Source: an uncultured Prevotellaceae bacterium
Lineage (GTDB): Bacteria; Bacteroidota; Bacteroidia; Bacteroidales; Bacteroidaceae
Direction of reading: 5' to 3'
Assembly (NCBI GenBank): GCA_947165505.1
Contig: CAMVAT010000009.1
Coordinates: 34,968 to 98,967, forward strand
Length of the DNA: 64,000 nt
Position numbers and translations under genes: made by a program. The notes under the pieces were generated by a model, which was not told the DNA's origin, ran no database searches, and saw only the letters and a list, made by a program, of their open reading frames with translations. The first letter of the stretch is position 1, and each line of letters starts with the position of its first letter. Below, in pieces: positions 44,908 to 55,029 of this stretch.

Positions 44908-46047
44908 TCAGAGCGTCAACACTTGCCCAGCATTGCGCAACAGCCAAAGCGCAAAGAATTCGTCATACACGAGATAGCCATTCCTCTCGTGTGTGACGTA
45001 ATCTTTCTCCATAAGACCTTTCACCGCCGACATCACCGAACTAGGCGACCATAAATGGTATTTTTTGATAAACGCGCCTCCAGTAATATTGGCAGCCGTA
45101 CCCTCATGAGCAATGACACTTATCATCAAACGCTGCCGCTCGGTCATCTGACTATACTGCGTCTCATAATTCTCAGACAGCAGGTCAAGAATATAATTGA
45201 CCGACTCAACGGCCATCGGCAAAGTGGCTGTTGTGCCTGTGTGCGTGCGCATAAAGAGAACATTCATCACCCGCTGCATGTATGATGTCACGCCCCGGAA
45301 CCGCCGATAGACAGCAGTAACAACATCTTCTCCTATCGACTTGCCTTCATCTTCAAACAACCGACGCGCAAACGCAACATATTTGTCTAATGGAATAGGA
45401 GACAGCCCCATTGTAATGACAGACTGATAAAAAGGACGCGAAGGAGAAGTGAAAATCTCGTTCATCATGTGCCTCTTTGAGCCAGAGAAGATAAAAGTAG
45501 TATTGGTAGTGTGCTGTATATATGTGCGTAATGCCGCTTCAACGTTGCTTTCAGGATATTTCATTATCTGCTGGAATTCATCGATGGCTACCAAGCAAGG
45601 TCTGGGGGCATGGGCCAAATAATGAAATATCTCACGGAGCGTCAACTCCGGATTGTCTATTTTGCCAAGGCCTAAGCCCCAAACAGGATTTCCATTGAAG
45701 TCAAAGGAAAACTGAGCCTGAATGGACTTCAGCGATGAAAGAAAAACCTCCCAGAATTTTCTCCCCTTCGGTTTCAATTCATCCAATATAGCCTGCCCGA
45801 ACACATTCACGAAATCGCGCAATGAACTGGTAGAATAGATATCGACCAAAAAAGTATCAAAATGGTCGCGGATGGTTGGTTGCGCGAAACAATGACAAAT
45901 CAATTCCGTCTTTCCCAATCGACGCGGTGAGATGAGCGCCAAATCATTCCCGTTCAATACCAATTCTGTCAGATTGAGGGTCTCTTTCTCGCGGTCGCAA
46001 AAATAATCAGCTCCAGCGTAGCCTTTTGTCACAAATGGATTCATCAT
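44908..46047 (-). CDS. AAA-type ATPase with C-terminal winged-helix region
   Basis: 379 residues. A Walker A-like ISPRRLGKTEL (about 39-49) and Walker B CLVAIDEFQQI place it in the archaeal-type ATPase group (PF01637-like). The C-terminal part (MTERQRLMISVIAHEG onward) looks like a winged helix. Such proteins are common, often mobile, and of unclear function. It converges on the HTCS gene with six bases between the stop codons. Its base composition is visibly more AT-rich than that of its neighbours, which suggests acquisition. It is flanked upstream by an unusual palindrome (46105-46154). Confidence 0.8.
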   Translation of the reverse strand: MMNPFVTKGYAGADYFCDREKETLNLTELVLNGNDLALISPRRLGKTELICHCFAQPTIRDHFDTFLVDIYSTSSLRDFVNVFGQAILDELKPKGRKFWEVFLSSLKSIQAQFSFDFNGNPVWGLGLGKIDNPELTLREIFHYLAHAPRPCLVAIDEFQQIMKYPESNVEAALRTYIQHTTNTTFIFSGSKRHMMNEIFTSPSRPFYQSVITMGLSPIPLDKYVAFARRLFEDEGKSIGEDVVTAVYRRFRGVTSYMQRVMNVLFMRTHTGTTATLPMAVESVNYILDLLSENYETQYSQMTERQRLMISVIAHEGTAANITGGAFIKKYHLWSPSSVMSAVKGLMEKDYVTHERNGYLVYDEFFALWLLRNAGQVLTL

Positions 46048-46066
46048 ATTTCCTGATTTTTGCGCA

Positions 46067-46097
46067 CAAAGATAATGCTAAAAAAACAAATTACCAA
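46067..46097 (-). promoter_or_regulatory. ATPase gene promoter
   Basis: On the minus strand TTG (46097-46095), a 20-bp spacer and TATCTTTG (46074-46067) give a near-perfect Bacteroidetes promoter, about 20 bp before the start codon at 46047. Confidence 0.65.
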
Positions 46098-46104
46098 AAA
46101 AATG

Positions 46105-46154
46105 ATTATCTAATTTTAGATAATCTATTTTTAGATAATCTAAAATTAGATAAT
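46105..46154 (-). promoter_or_regulatory. 50-bp near-perfect palindrome with two TAGATAATCTA cores
   Basis: Arms 46105-46127 and 46132-46154 pair with one mismatch around a 4-nt loop. Inside are two copies of the 11-bp palindrome TAGATAATCTA, 16 bp apart. On the minus strand the hairpin is followed by CATTTTTTT, so it can act as a terminator for the CPBP gene. It also sits right upstream of the ATPase -33 box, a typical operator position. Confidence 0.6.
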
Positions 46155-46182
46155 TTTATGAAACACTAACTCCACCCATTCA

Positions 46183-46224
46183 TCTATTATCTATTATCTA
46201 TCATCTATTATCTATTATCTATCA
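46183..46224. repeat. TCTATTA/TCTATCA tandem array, period 7
   Basis: Six 7-bp units. The array runs into the CPBP coding end: its fifth unit contains the TAA stop (46215-46217 on the minus strand), just as the array at 38592 contains the esterase stop. Confidence 0.88.
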
Positions 46225-46997
46225 TCCGCCCTTTTCATCCGCTGGTTGAGTTGGAAGAGCGCAGGCAGAAGCAGGCAGAATGAGAATGCGACAGCCATCA
46301 ACACGCGCTGCTGATTGCCGCCGAACAAATCGCCCAACGTCAAATCGAACATGCCCGGGTAGAGATTGGCCACCACATAGGCCACCGTGTTATTGACCCA
46401 GTGGAGCAGGATGCCGGGCAGGATGCTGCCCGTGCGCCAATACATCCACCCCATCAGCACACCGATGAGGAAGGCATGGGGCATCTGCGCCGGATTGAAA
46501 TGGGCGGCAGCGAAAAACAACGCCGACACGATGATGGCCACCCACGGACGGTATGCCGTGAGCAACTCCCTGAGGATGGCACCGCGAAACACCACCTCCT
46601 CGACCAGCGGGGCGAAGATGCAGATGGCCACATAGCCCCACGGCGAAGCCATGACCTGAGCAAACACCTCGGCATTGGTATCGGGCAACTGTAACTGTTC
46701 TAACAGCCATTCTGAAGGGATGATCGATCCCAATGCTGCGATAACGACCCAAAACAACACCCCTACAGGACGCGTCTTGAGATAGGTGCGCGACACCACG
46801 CACCACCGGCACACCAGGAAGATGACGAGCACGATGAGGCTATACACAGCCGACGAGACGATGACCACCGGAGCCGAGGTCATCATACGCTCATCGACAG
46901 CCACGCCCCCGGCCCACGACCAGACCAGCATGACAGCATAGGTGCCGATGATCTGCACAGCCAGGAATACCACTAAATATAATAAGGCTTTTTTCAT
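46215..46997 (-). CDS. CPBP-family intramembrane metalloprotease
   Basis: 260 residues with about seven or eight hydrophobic segments, an inner-membrane protein. The family motifs are present: EEVVFRGAIL (the EExxxR motif), a second His in AAAHFNPAQ, and the C-terminal ILLHWVNN. Members (type II CAAX prenyl endopeptidase-like, ABI/CPBP) process or protect small peptides in some bacteria, but most are uncharacterised. It follows ribF on the same strand after 16 bp, so they are probably cotranscribed. Confidence 0.88.
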   Translation of the reverse strand: MKKALLYLVVFLAVQIIGTYAVMLVWSWAGGVAVDERMMTSAPVVIVSSAVYSLIVLVIFLVCRWCVVSRTYLKTRPVGVLFWVVIAALGSIIPSEWLLEQLQLPDTNAEVFAQVMASPWGYVAICIFAPLVEEVVFRGAILRELLTAYRPWVAIIVSALFFAAAHFNPAQMPHAFLIGVLMGWMYWRTGSILPGILLHWVNNTVAYVVANLYPGMFDLTLGDLFGGNQQRVLMAVAFSFCLLLPALFQLNQRMKRADDR

Positions 46998-47013
46998 TGT
47001 TTCTTAATAGATA

Positions 47014-47958
47014 CTATAGTTTTTGAGATGACTGAGATGATGGATGCTCAATAGAGCTGATGTCTTGACGGAGCTGGCGGGCGAGGGCTTCGGGCGAGTC
47101 GAAGGGGCGCTCCTCGCGCAAGCGGCGGCGGAAAGCCACGGTGAGACGGTGGCCATACAGATTGCCATCGAACTGCAGGATATGCACCTCGAGTGTGAGG
47201 TGGTCGCCATGGAATGTAGGCCGCGTGCCGATATTCATCATGGCCGTATAGACCGCGGGCTTATCGTCGATCTGCGCCGCCACCTCATAGACCCCGCAGG
47301 CAGGCACCAGCTGGCAGGGTTCTACGAGCGATAGGTTGGCTGTGGGGAATCCCATCTTGCGCCCCTGCTGCTCGCCGCCTACGACGGTGCCCGTGAGCGC
47401 GTATGGACGGCCCAGGCACCGGTCGGCCTCCACCACGTCACCCTGACGGAGCGCACGGCGGATGCGCGACGAACTGACACTCGCGTCGGCCACGTCAAGT
47501 TCATCGGCATGGACCACCCGTATGCCAGCCTCGCCGCCCCACCGCACATAGTCGTCGAACGAGGCGTGAGGGTCGTGGCCGAAATGGTGGTCGTAGCCCA
47601 CCACCAGACAGCCGACGTGCATCTGCCGGGCCAGCACCTGCGCCATAAACTCGCGCGCGCTCATCGCCGCCATCTGCGCATCGAAGCGGAGCACCCAGCA
47701 CAGGTCGATGCCCGTGGCTTCGAGCAGAGCCAGCTTGTCATCAAGCGGTGTGAGCAGCTCGGGCCGGTAGTCGGCCTTGACCACCTGCCGTGGATGTACG
47801 TCAAACGTGACGACCGCCGAGAGCAGTTGCTCCTGCCCTGCTATGTGGCGCACCTGCTGCAGCAGATATTGATGTCCGCGGTGCACCCCGTCGAAGAAGC
47901 CGATGGTGGCCACGCAGGGCGGCACATGGTCAGGACGGTCGGAATAGAGTATTCTCAT
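47014..47958 (-). CDS. ribF: bifunctional riboflavin kinase / FAD synthetase
   Basis: 314 residues, cytoplasmic. The N-terminal nucleotidyltransferase domain carries ATIGFFDGVHRGHQYLL with the GVHRGH motif (about 16-35) and a later SSSRIRRAL. The C-terminal flavokinase domain (about 185-300) has MGFPTANL and GVYEV. It makes FMN from riboflavin and then FAD. The length is normal for the family. Confidence 0.95.
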   Translation of the reverse strand: MRILYSDRPDHVPPCVATIGFFDGVHRGHQYLLQQVRHIAGQEQLLSAVVTFDVHPRQVVKADYRPELLTPLDDKLALLEATGIDLCWVLRFDAQMAAMSAREFMAQVLARQMHVGCLVVGYDHHFGHDPHASFDDYVRWGGEAGIRVVHADELDVADASVSSSRIRRALRQGDVVEADRCLGRPYALTGTVVGGEQQGRKMGFPTANLSLVEPCQLVPACGVYEVAAQIDDKPAVYTAMMNIGTRPTFHGDHLTLEVHILQFDGNLYGHRLTVAFRRRLREERPFDSPEALARQLRQDISSIEHPSSQSSQKL

Positions 47959-48000
47959 GACTGATAAAAAGTATTCTGCAAACGGTCAGCAAACAAGTGC

Positions 48001-51276
<3,276 letters not shown>

Positions 51277-51353
51277 CAATAGCCTTGGGGCATTATAGAT
51301 ACGATAGATACGATAAATACGAAAATATGAAAACACGATAGGCTTACATGTCT

Positions 51354-52184
51354 TTAAAAGCTCCTCAGCCACGATTTCAGCTCGGCCAGCATCTCGACAT
51401 GGTATTTGAAGCCCATGCGACTGCCCCAGCCGTGTCCGCCAGAGGGATAAACATGGAGCGAGGCGGGGATGTGGTTGATGGTGAGCGAGAGGTAATAGGC
51501 TGTGCCGTTGATGGGGGGCACCACACGGTCGTCGTCGCTCAGGGCGATCCAGGCGCGTGGGGTGCGTGCCGACACCTGCCGCTCGCCACTGTACTGCTGC
51601 TCGAGTGCCTTCAGTTGGGCACCGTCGCGCTGGTTGCCGAGGAAATTGTCGTGCGAACCCTTGTGGGTGTTCTGCGGGTCCATGGTGACCACGGGGTAGA
51701 ACAGGATCTGGAAGTCAGGCCGCGCATCGTCAGCGGCATGGGTGGCCACGGTGGACGCAAGGTGTCCGCCGGCCGACGACCCCATGATACCTACGTCGGC
51801 GGGATTGACGTGCCATTCGGCGGCATGGCGCCGCACCATCCTCACCGCCTCTTCGGCATCAGACACAGGCACATTGAGGTTGCCGTGCGGCATCCGGTAT
51901 TTGAGCACCACCACGGCAATGCCCTGGTCGTTGAAGAATCCGGCCCAGTCCTTGCCCTCATGATCCATGGCCAAGTGCGAATAACCGCCGCCCGGACAGA
52001 TGACCACGGCCCGGCCTGTCGCCTTGTCGGCATTGGGCAGATAGATAAACACTTTCGCCGTGTCGGCGGGATTGCTACTCACTACGGGGGCGCCGTCGGG
52101 CCATAAGAGAGCCTCGCTGCGCGTCTGAGCCATTGCGCCAAACGCCACAAGCGTCATCACAGCTGCTAAGAATAAATATTTCAT
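51354..52184 (-). CDS. secreted alpha/beta-hydrolase, probable carbohydrate esterase
   Basis: 276 residues with a signal peptide (ending GAMAQ). The oxyanion segment CPGGGYSHL, the nucleophile elbow GSSAGGHLA and the late His in YPSGGHGWG mark an esterase of the acetyl-esterase/BD-FAE-like group. Family members deacetylate or deferuloylate plant polysaccharides. This gene lies downstream of the TA promoter region and before GH2 in transcription order, with a 149-bp gap that contains an 8-bp repeat array. A TATTTTTG box lies at 52227-52234, without the xylan half-sites. Confidence 0.85.
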   Translation of the reverse strand: MKYLFLAAVMTLVAFGAMAQTRSEALLWPDGAPVVSSNPADTAKVFIYLPNADKATGRAVVICPGGGYSHLAMDHEGKDWAGFFNDQGIAVVVLKYRMPHGNLNVPVSDAEEAVRMVRRHAAEWHVNPADVGIMGSSAGGHLASTVATHAADDARPDFQILFYPVVTMDPQNTHKGSHDNFLGNQRDGAQLKALEQQYSGERQVSARTPRAWIALSDDDRVVPPINGTAYYLSLTINHIPASLHVYPSGGHGWGSRMGFKYHVEMLAELKSWLRSF

Positions 52185-52226
52185 TGAATTAAACTAAAAG
52201 TGATTGAGTTCATACTTTCTGCGGTG

Positions 52227-52234
52227 CAAAAATA
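52227..52234 (-). promoter_or_regulatory. -7 box of the alpha/beta-hydrolase gene
   Basis: Minus-strand TATTTTTG about 43 bp before the start codon at 52184. No -33 TTG at the usual distance, and no GTTACA pair. Confidence 0.45.
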
Positions 52235-52296
52235 CACAAAAAAAACGGCAAAAGGGTGCAAAAGAGATTATTTCTTCTCTTTTATTAACTGGAAAT

Positions 52297-52339
52297 TTGG
52301 AATTATCAGAACAATGTATTACTTTTGCATACAAAAGTA
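52297..52339 (+). promoter_or_regulatory. toxin-antitoxin promoter with overlapping operator palindrome
   Basis: TTG (52297-52299), a 20-bp spacer and TACTTTTG (52320-52327) form a strong promoter. The perfect palindrome TACTTTTG-cata-CAAAAGTA (52320-52339) covers the -7 box, a position that suits repression by the ribbon-helix-helix antitoxin. Confidence 0.7.
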
Positions 52340-52356
52340 TTTTAATGTGATACAAA

Positions 52357-52614
52357 ATGGCTACAACAATCATCCGCAAACCGACCTCATTCCGCTTAAG
52401 GACCGACTTAATTGAAAGTCTGAAACGAAATGCGGCACGTGAGAACCGCACACTCAATAATTACGTAGAGAATATCCTGCTCGACATCGTCTATCACGAA
52501 CCCAACGCCACAACAAAAACAGCCATAAAAGAGGCCATAGGGCGAAAAGAATACCCCACAGGAGAAGTGTATGATGGTGTAGATGACCTTTTTAAAGCAC
52601 TTGACGAAGAATGA
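52357..52614 (+). CDS. ribbon-helix-helix antitoxin
   Basis: 85 residues. The N-terminal half (TSFRLRTDLIESLKRNA, then TLNNYVENIL) fits a ribbon-helix-helix DNA-binding fold. The acidic C-terminus would wrap the toxin. Its stop overlaps the toxin start (ATGA, 52611-52614), the usual arrangement for translational coupling. It probably represses its own promoter through the palindrome at 52320-52339. Confidence 0.85.
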   Translation: MATTIIRKPTSFRLRTDLIESLKRNAARENRTLNNYVENILLDIVYHEPNATTKTAIKEAIGRKEYPTGEVYDGVDDLFKALDEE

Positions 52615-52883
52615 AACGATTATTTCCATCTTCACAGTTTAAAAAAGACTACAAACGCTATCGTAACCAACCAAAGAAGAAGGCAGCCTTACAAGAAATC
52701 CTTGAGTTCCTGATTCATGACCAGCCCATCCCTGCACAATATTCACCCCACCCGCTCAAAGGGCAATATAAAGGCTGTATGGAATGTCATGTGGGCAACG
52801 ACTTCCTCTTAATCTGGATAGACAGGGTTCATGATATTATCGAACTCGTAAGACTGGGATCGCATTCTGAACTTTTCGAATAA
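52611..52883 (+). CDS. YafQ/RelE-family mRNA interferase toxin
   Basis: 90 residues, basic. Features of the YafQ group: FKKDYKRYRNQPKKK at the N-terminus, HPLKGQYKGCMECHVGNDFLLIW in the middle (here split: HPLKGQYKG, then CHVGNDFLLIW), and the terminal GSHSELF with the catalytic-type His. YafQ-like toxins cleave mRNA on the ribosome. The pair is AT-richer than its neighbours, which suggests acquisition. All expected segments are present. Confidence 0.9.
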   Translation: MKRLFPSSQFKKDYKRYRNQPKKKAALQEILEFLIHDQPIPAQYSPHPLKGQYKGCMECHVGNDFLLIWIDRVHDIIELVRLGSHSELFE

Positions 52884-52910
52884 ATGATAATAAAATCAAC
52901 TTACAACATA

Positions 52911-54341
52911 ATGAAAAAACTATTATTGATGATGTGCGCTGCCGCCCTCATGGCCATGAGCGCACAGGCTAAAGTGAGGCTGCCGCACCTGATCGGCGAC
53001 CACATGGTACTACAACAAAACACCGAGGCTCGCCTCTGGGGCTGGGACAAACCCGGCAAACGGGTGAAGGTGACCCCCTCATGGGGCAAGGAGAGCTACA
53101 CCGCCAAGACCGGCGACGACGGCAAATGGATGGTGAAGGTGAAGACGCCCGCGGCCAGTTACACCGAATATGACATCACCTTCGATGACGGCGATGCGCT
53201 CACCATCCACGGCGTGGTGTGCGGCGAGGTGTGGGTATGCGCCGGACAGAGCAACATGGAGATGCCCGTCAGGGGCTTCGGCAACTGTCCCGTGGAAGGT
53301 TACAACCTGGCGGTGACCGATGCGGTCAACTCCAAGGGCGTACACTTCGTGAAGATACCCAGCGTGATGTCGATGACCCCGCTCGACGATGCCGACTGCC
53401 AATGGAAGGTGTGCAACCCCAATACGGTGGGCGAGGCCTCTGCCACCGGCTATTTCTTCGCACGACTGCTGAGCCGCACACTCGACATACCCGTCGGACT
53501 GGTCATGGCTAATAAAGGAGGTACGCGCGTGGAGAGCTGGCTCACACGCGACAACCTGCAACGCTATACCCAGGAGACGCTCGACTCACTGGAGATGGTG
53601 AAACGGTTTGAATGGGACTATCACCGCCCGCTGCTGTGGGGCAACGGCACCTTCAACCCCATCCTCAACTATACCGTCAAGGGCATCCTCTTCTATCAAG
53701 GCTGCTCTAACGTGGGCGACCCCGGCAACCAATATTCGGAACGGCTGGCACTGCTGGTGAAACAGTGGCGCGAACAGTTCGCCCTGGGCAACATCCCCTT
53801 CTACTTCGTGCAGATAGCACCTTACTACTACGATGATGACGTGAACGGCATCAGCGGTGCCCTGCTACGCGAACAGCAGTTCCGTGCCGCCCAGATCATC
53901 CCCAACAGCGCCATCGTATGCACCAACGACCTGGCCTACCCCTGGGAGACACAACAGATACACCCCTGCCAGAAACAGCCGGTGGGCGAACGACTGGCCT
54001 TCCAGGCACTCAACAAGACCTACGGCATGAAGAGCATCATGTGCGAAAGTCCGTCGTTCAAGGACATGACCATCAAGGAAGACACCTGCTTCGTACACCT
54101 GCAGAACGACTATGACGGCATCAGCCGCTATGAGGATATCCAAGGGTTTGAGGTGGCCGGCGACGACCATGTGTTCCACAAGGCCAACGCCTATTATTAC
54201 TGGACGAAAGGCATCATCATCACCTGTCCCGAAGTGAAGAAACCCGTGGCCGTGCGCTATTGCTTCCGCAATTTCCAACTCGGCAATGTGGCCAACCAAG
54301 CCCTCCTGCCACTCTTCCCCTTCCGAACAGACCAGTGGTAA
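52911..54341 (+). CDS. sialate O-acetylesterase-like SGNH hydrolase, secreted
   Basis: About 476 residues from the ATG at 52911, which opens the signal peptide (MKKLLLMMCAAALMAMSAQA). An in-frame ATG at 52884 directly after the toxin stop is also possible. The motif VCAGQSNMEMPV carries the catalytic Ser, and NKGGTRVESW and FYQGCSNVG follow in the order typical of sialate O-acetylesterases. Family members remove acetyl groups from sialic acids or from plant polysaccharides; the second use would suit this organism. It may be transcribed with the toxin-antitoxin pair upstream (27 bp gap). Confidence 0.85.
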   Translation: MKKLLLMMCAAALMAMSAQAKVRLPHLIGDHMVLQQNTEARLWGWDKPGKRVKVTPSWGKESYTAKTGDDGKWMVKVKTPAASYTEYDITFDDGDALTIHGVVCGEVWVCAGQSNMEMPVRGFGNCPVEGYNLAVTDAVNSKGVHFVKIPSVMSMTPLDDADCQWKVCNPNTVGEASATGYFFARLLSRTLDIPVGLVMANKGGTRVESWLTRDNLQRYTQETLDSLEMVKRFEWDYHRPLLWGNGTFNPILNYTVKGILFYQGCSNVGDPGNQYSERLALLVKQWREQFALGNIPFYFVQIAPYYYDDDVNGISGALLREQQFRAAQIIPNSAIVCTNDLAYPWETQQIHPCQKQPVGERLAFQALNKTYGMKSIMCESPSFKDMTIKEDTCFVHLQNDYDGISRYEDIQGFEVAGDDHVFHKANAYYYWTKGIIITCPEVKKPVAVRYCFRNFQLGNVANQALLPLFPFRTDQW

Positions 54342-54342
54342 A

Positions 54343-54382
54343 GCCCCCTCCCCACCCCTCCCCGAGGGGAGGGAGTAATTAG
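54343..54382. repeat. GC-rich palindromic intergenic element, third copy
   Basis: CCCTCCCC (54356-54363) pairs with GGGGAGGG (54366-54373), followed by AGTAATTAGC. The element at 57889-57928 has the same layout and ends CGTAGTTAGC. It lies just past the SGNH esterase stop and could end its transcript. Confidence 0.7.
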
Positions 54383-54392
54383 CAGAGTATTG

Positions 54393-54432
54393 CCCAAACT
54401 CCTAAACTCCCAAACTCCTAAACTCCCAAAAG
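54393..54432. repeat. 8-bp CC[CT]AAACT array before the Nudix gene
   Basis: Five units alternating CCCAAACT and CCTAAACT, the last CCCAAAAG, ending 2 bp before the ATG at 54435. The array occupies the place of a ribosome-binding site. Confidence 0.9.
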
Positions 54433-54434
54433 AA

Positions 54435-54956
54435 ATGCATCCCTTAGACAAATTCTCGCACTGCCCGGTATGTGGCAGTGCGAACTTCCTTATCAATGAC
54501 GAAAAGAGCAAACGGTGCGCCGACTGCGGCTACGTGTACTACCTGAACCCCTCGTCGGCCAATGCCGCCATCGTGATCAACGAACACGGCGAGCTGCTGG
54601 TGGAACGGCGCGGGCGCGAACCGCAAAAAGGATTGCTCGACCTGCCCGGCGGCTTTGCCGACATCGGCGAGACCGCCGAACAAGGGGTGATACGCGAGGT
54701 GCTGGAAGAGACCGGACTGGAAGTGACGGAAGCCCGCTATCTCTTCAGCTTCCCCAACACCTATCTTTACTCCGGACTGGTGGTGCCCACACTCGACCTC
54801 TTCTTCCGCTGCCACGTAAACGACCTGAGCACCCTGCGCGCCGACGATGATGCCGCCGAAGTGCTCTGGATACCCCTCGACCAGGTGCGAGCCGAAGATT
54901 TCGCCTTCGAATCCATCCGACACGGAGTGGCCGAATTCTTAAAAAATCCTAAATAA
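54435..54956 (+). CDS. Nudix hydrolase with N-terminal zinc ribbon
   Basis: 173 residues. The ATG at 54435 is chosen because the upstream in-frame codons translate the repeat array. A zinc ribbon (CPVCGS ... CADCG, about 9-30) precedes a Nudix domain with the full Nudix box GGFADIGE ... REVLEETGL (about 75-97). NUDIX proteins with such ribbons include NADH pyrophosphatase-like and other nucleotide-diphosphate hydrolases, but the substrate is not readable. It is unrelated to the xylan genes. Confidence 0.9.
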   Translation: MHPLDKFSHCPVCGSANFLINDEKSKRCADCGYVYYLNPSSANAAIVINEHGELLVERRGREPQKGLLDLPGGFADIGETAEQGVIREVLEETGLEVTEARYLFSFPNTYLYSGLVVPTLDLFFRCHVNDLSTLRADDDAAEVLWIPLDQVRAEDFAFESIRHGVAEFLKNPK

Positions 54957-54991
54957 CCATCTATATAATAAGGTGGTTAAAAAGTTATGCG

Positions 54992-54999
54992 TACTTTTG
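54992..54999 (+). promoter_or_regulatory. -7 box of topA
   Basis: TACTTTTG lies 30 bp before the topA start and fits TAnnTTTG. The -33 region shows no clear TTG. Confidence 0.5.
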
Positions 55000-55029
55000 C
55001 GCCCCAAAACATAGCGACGATACAAAAGT

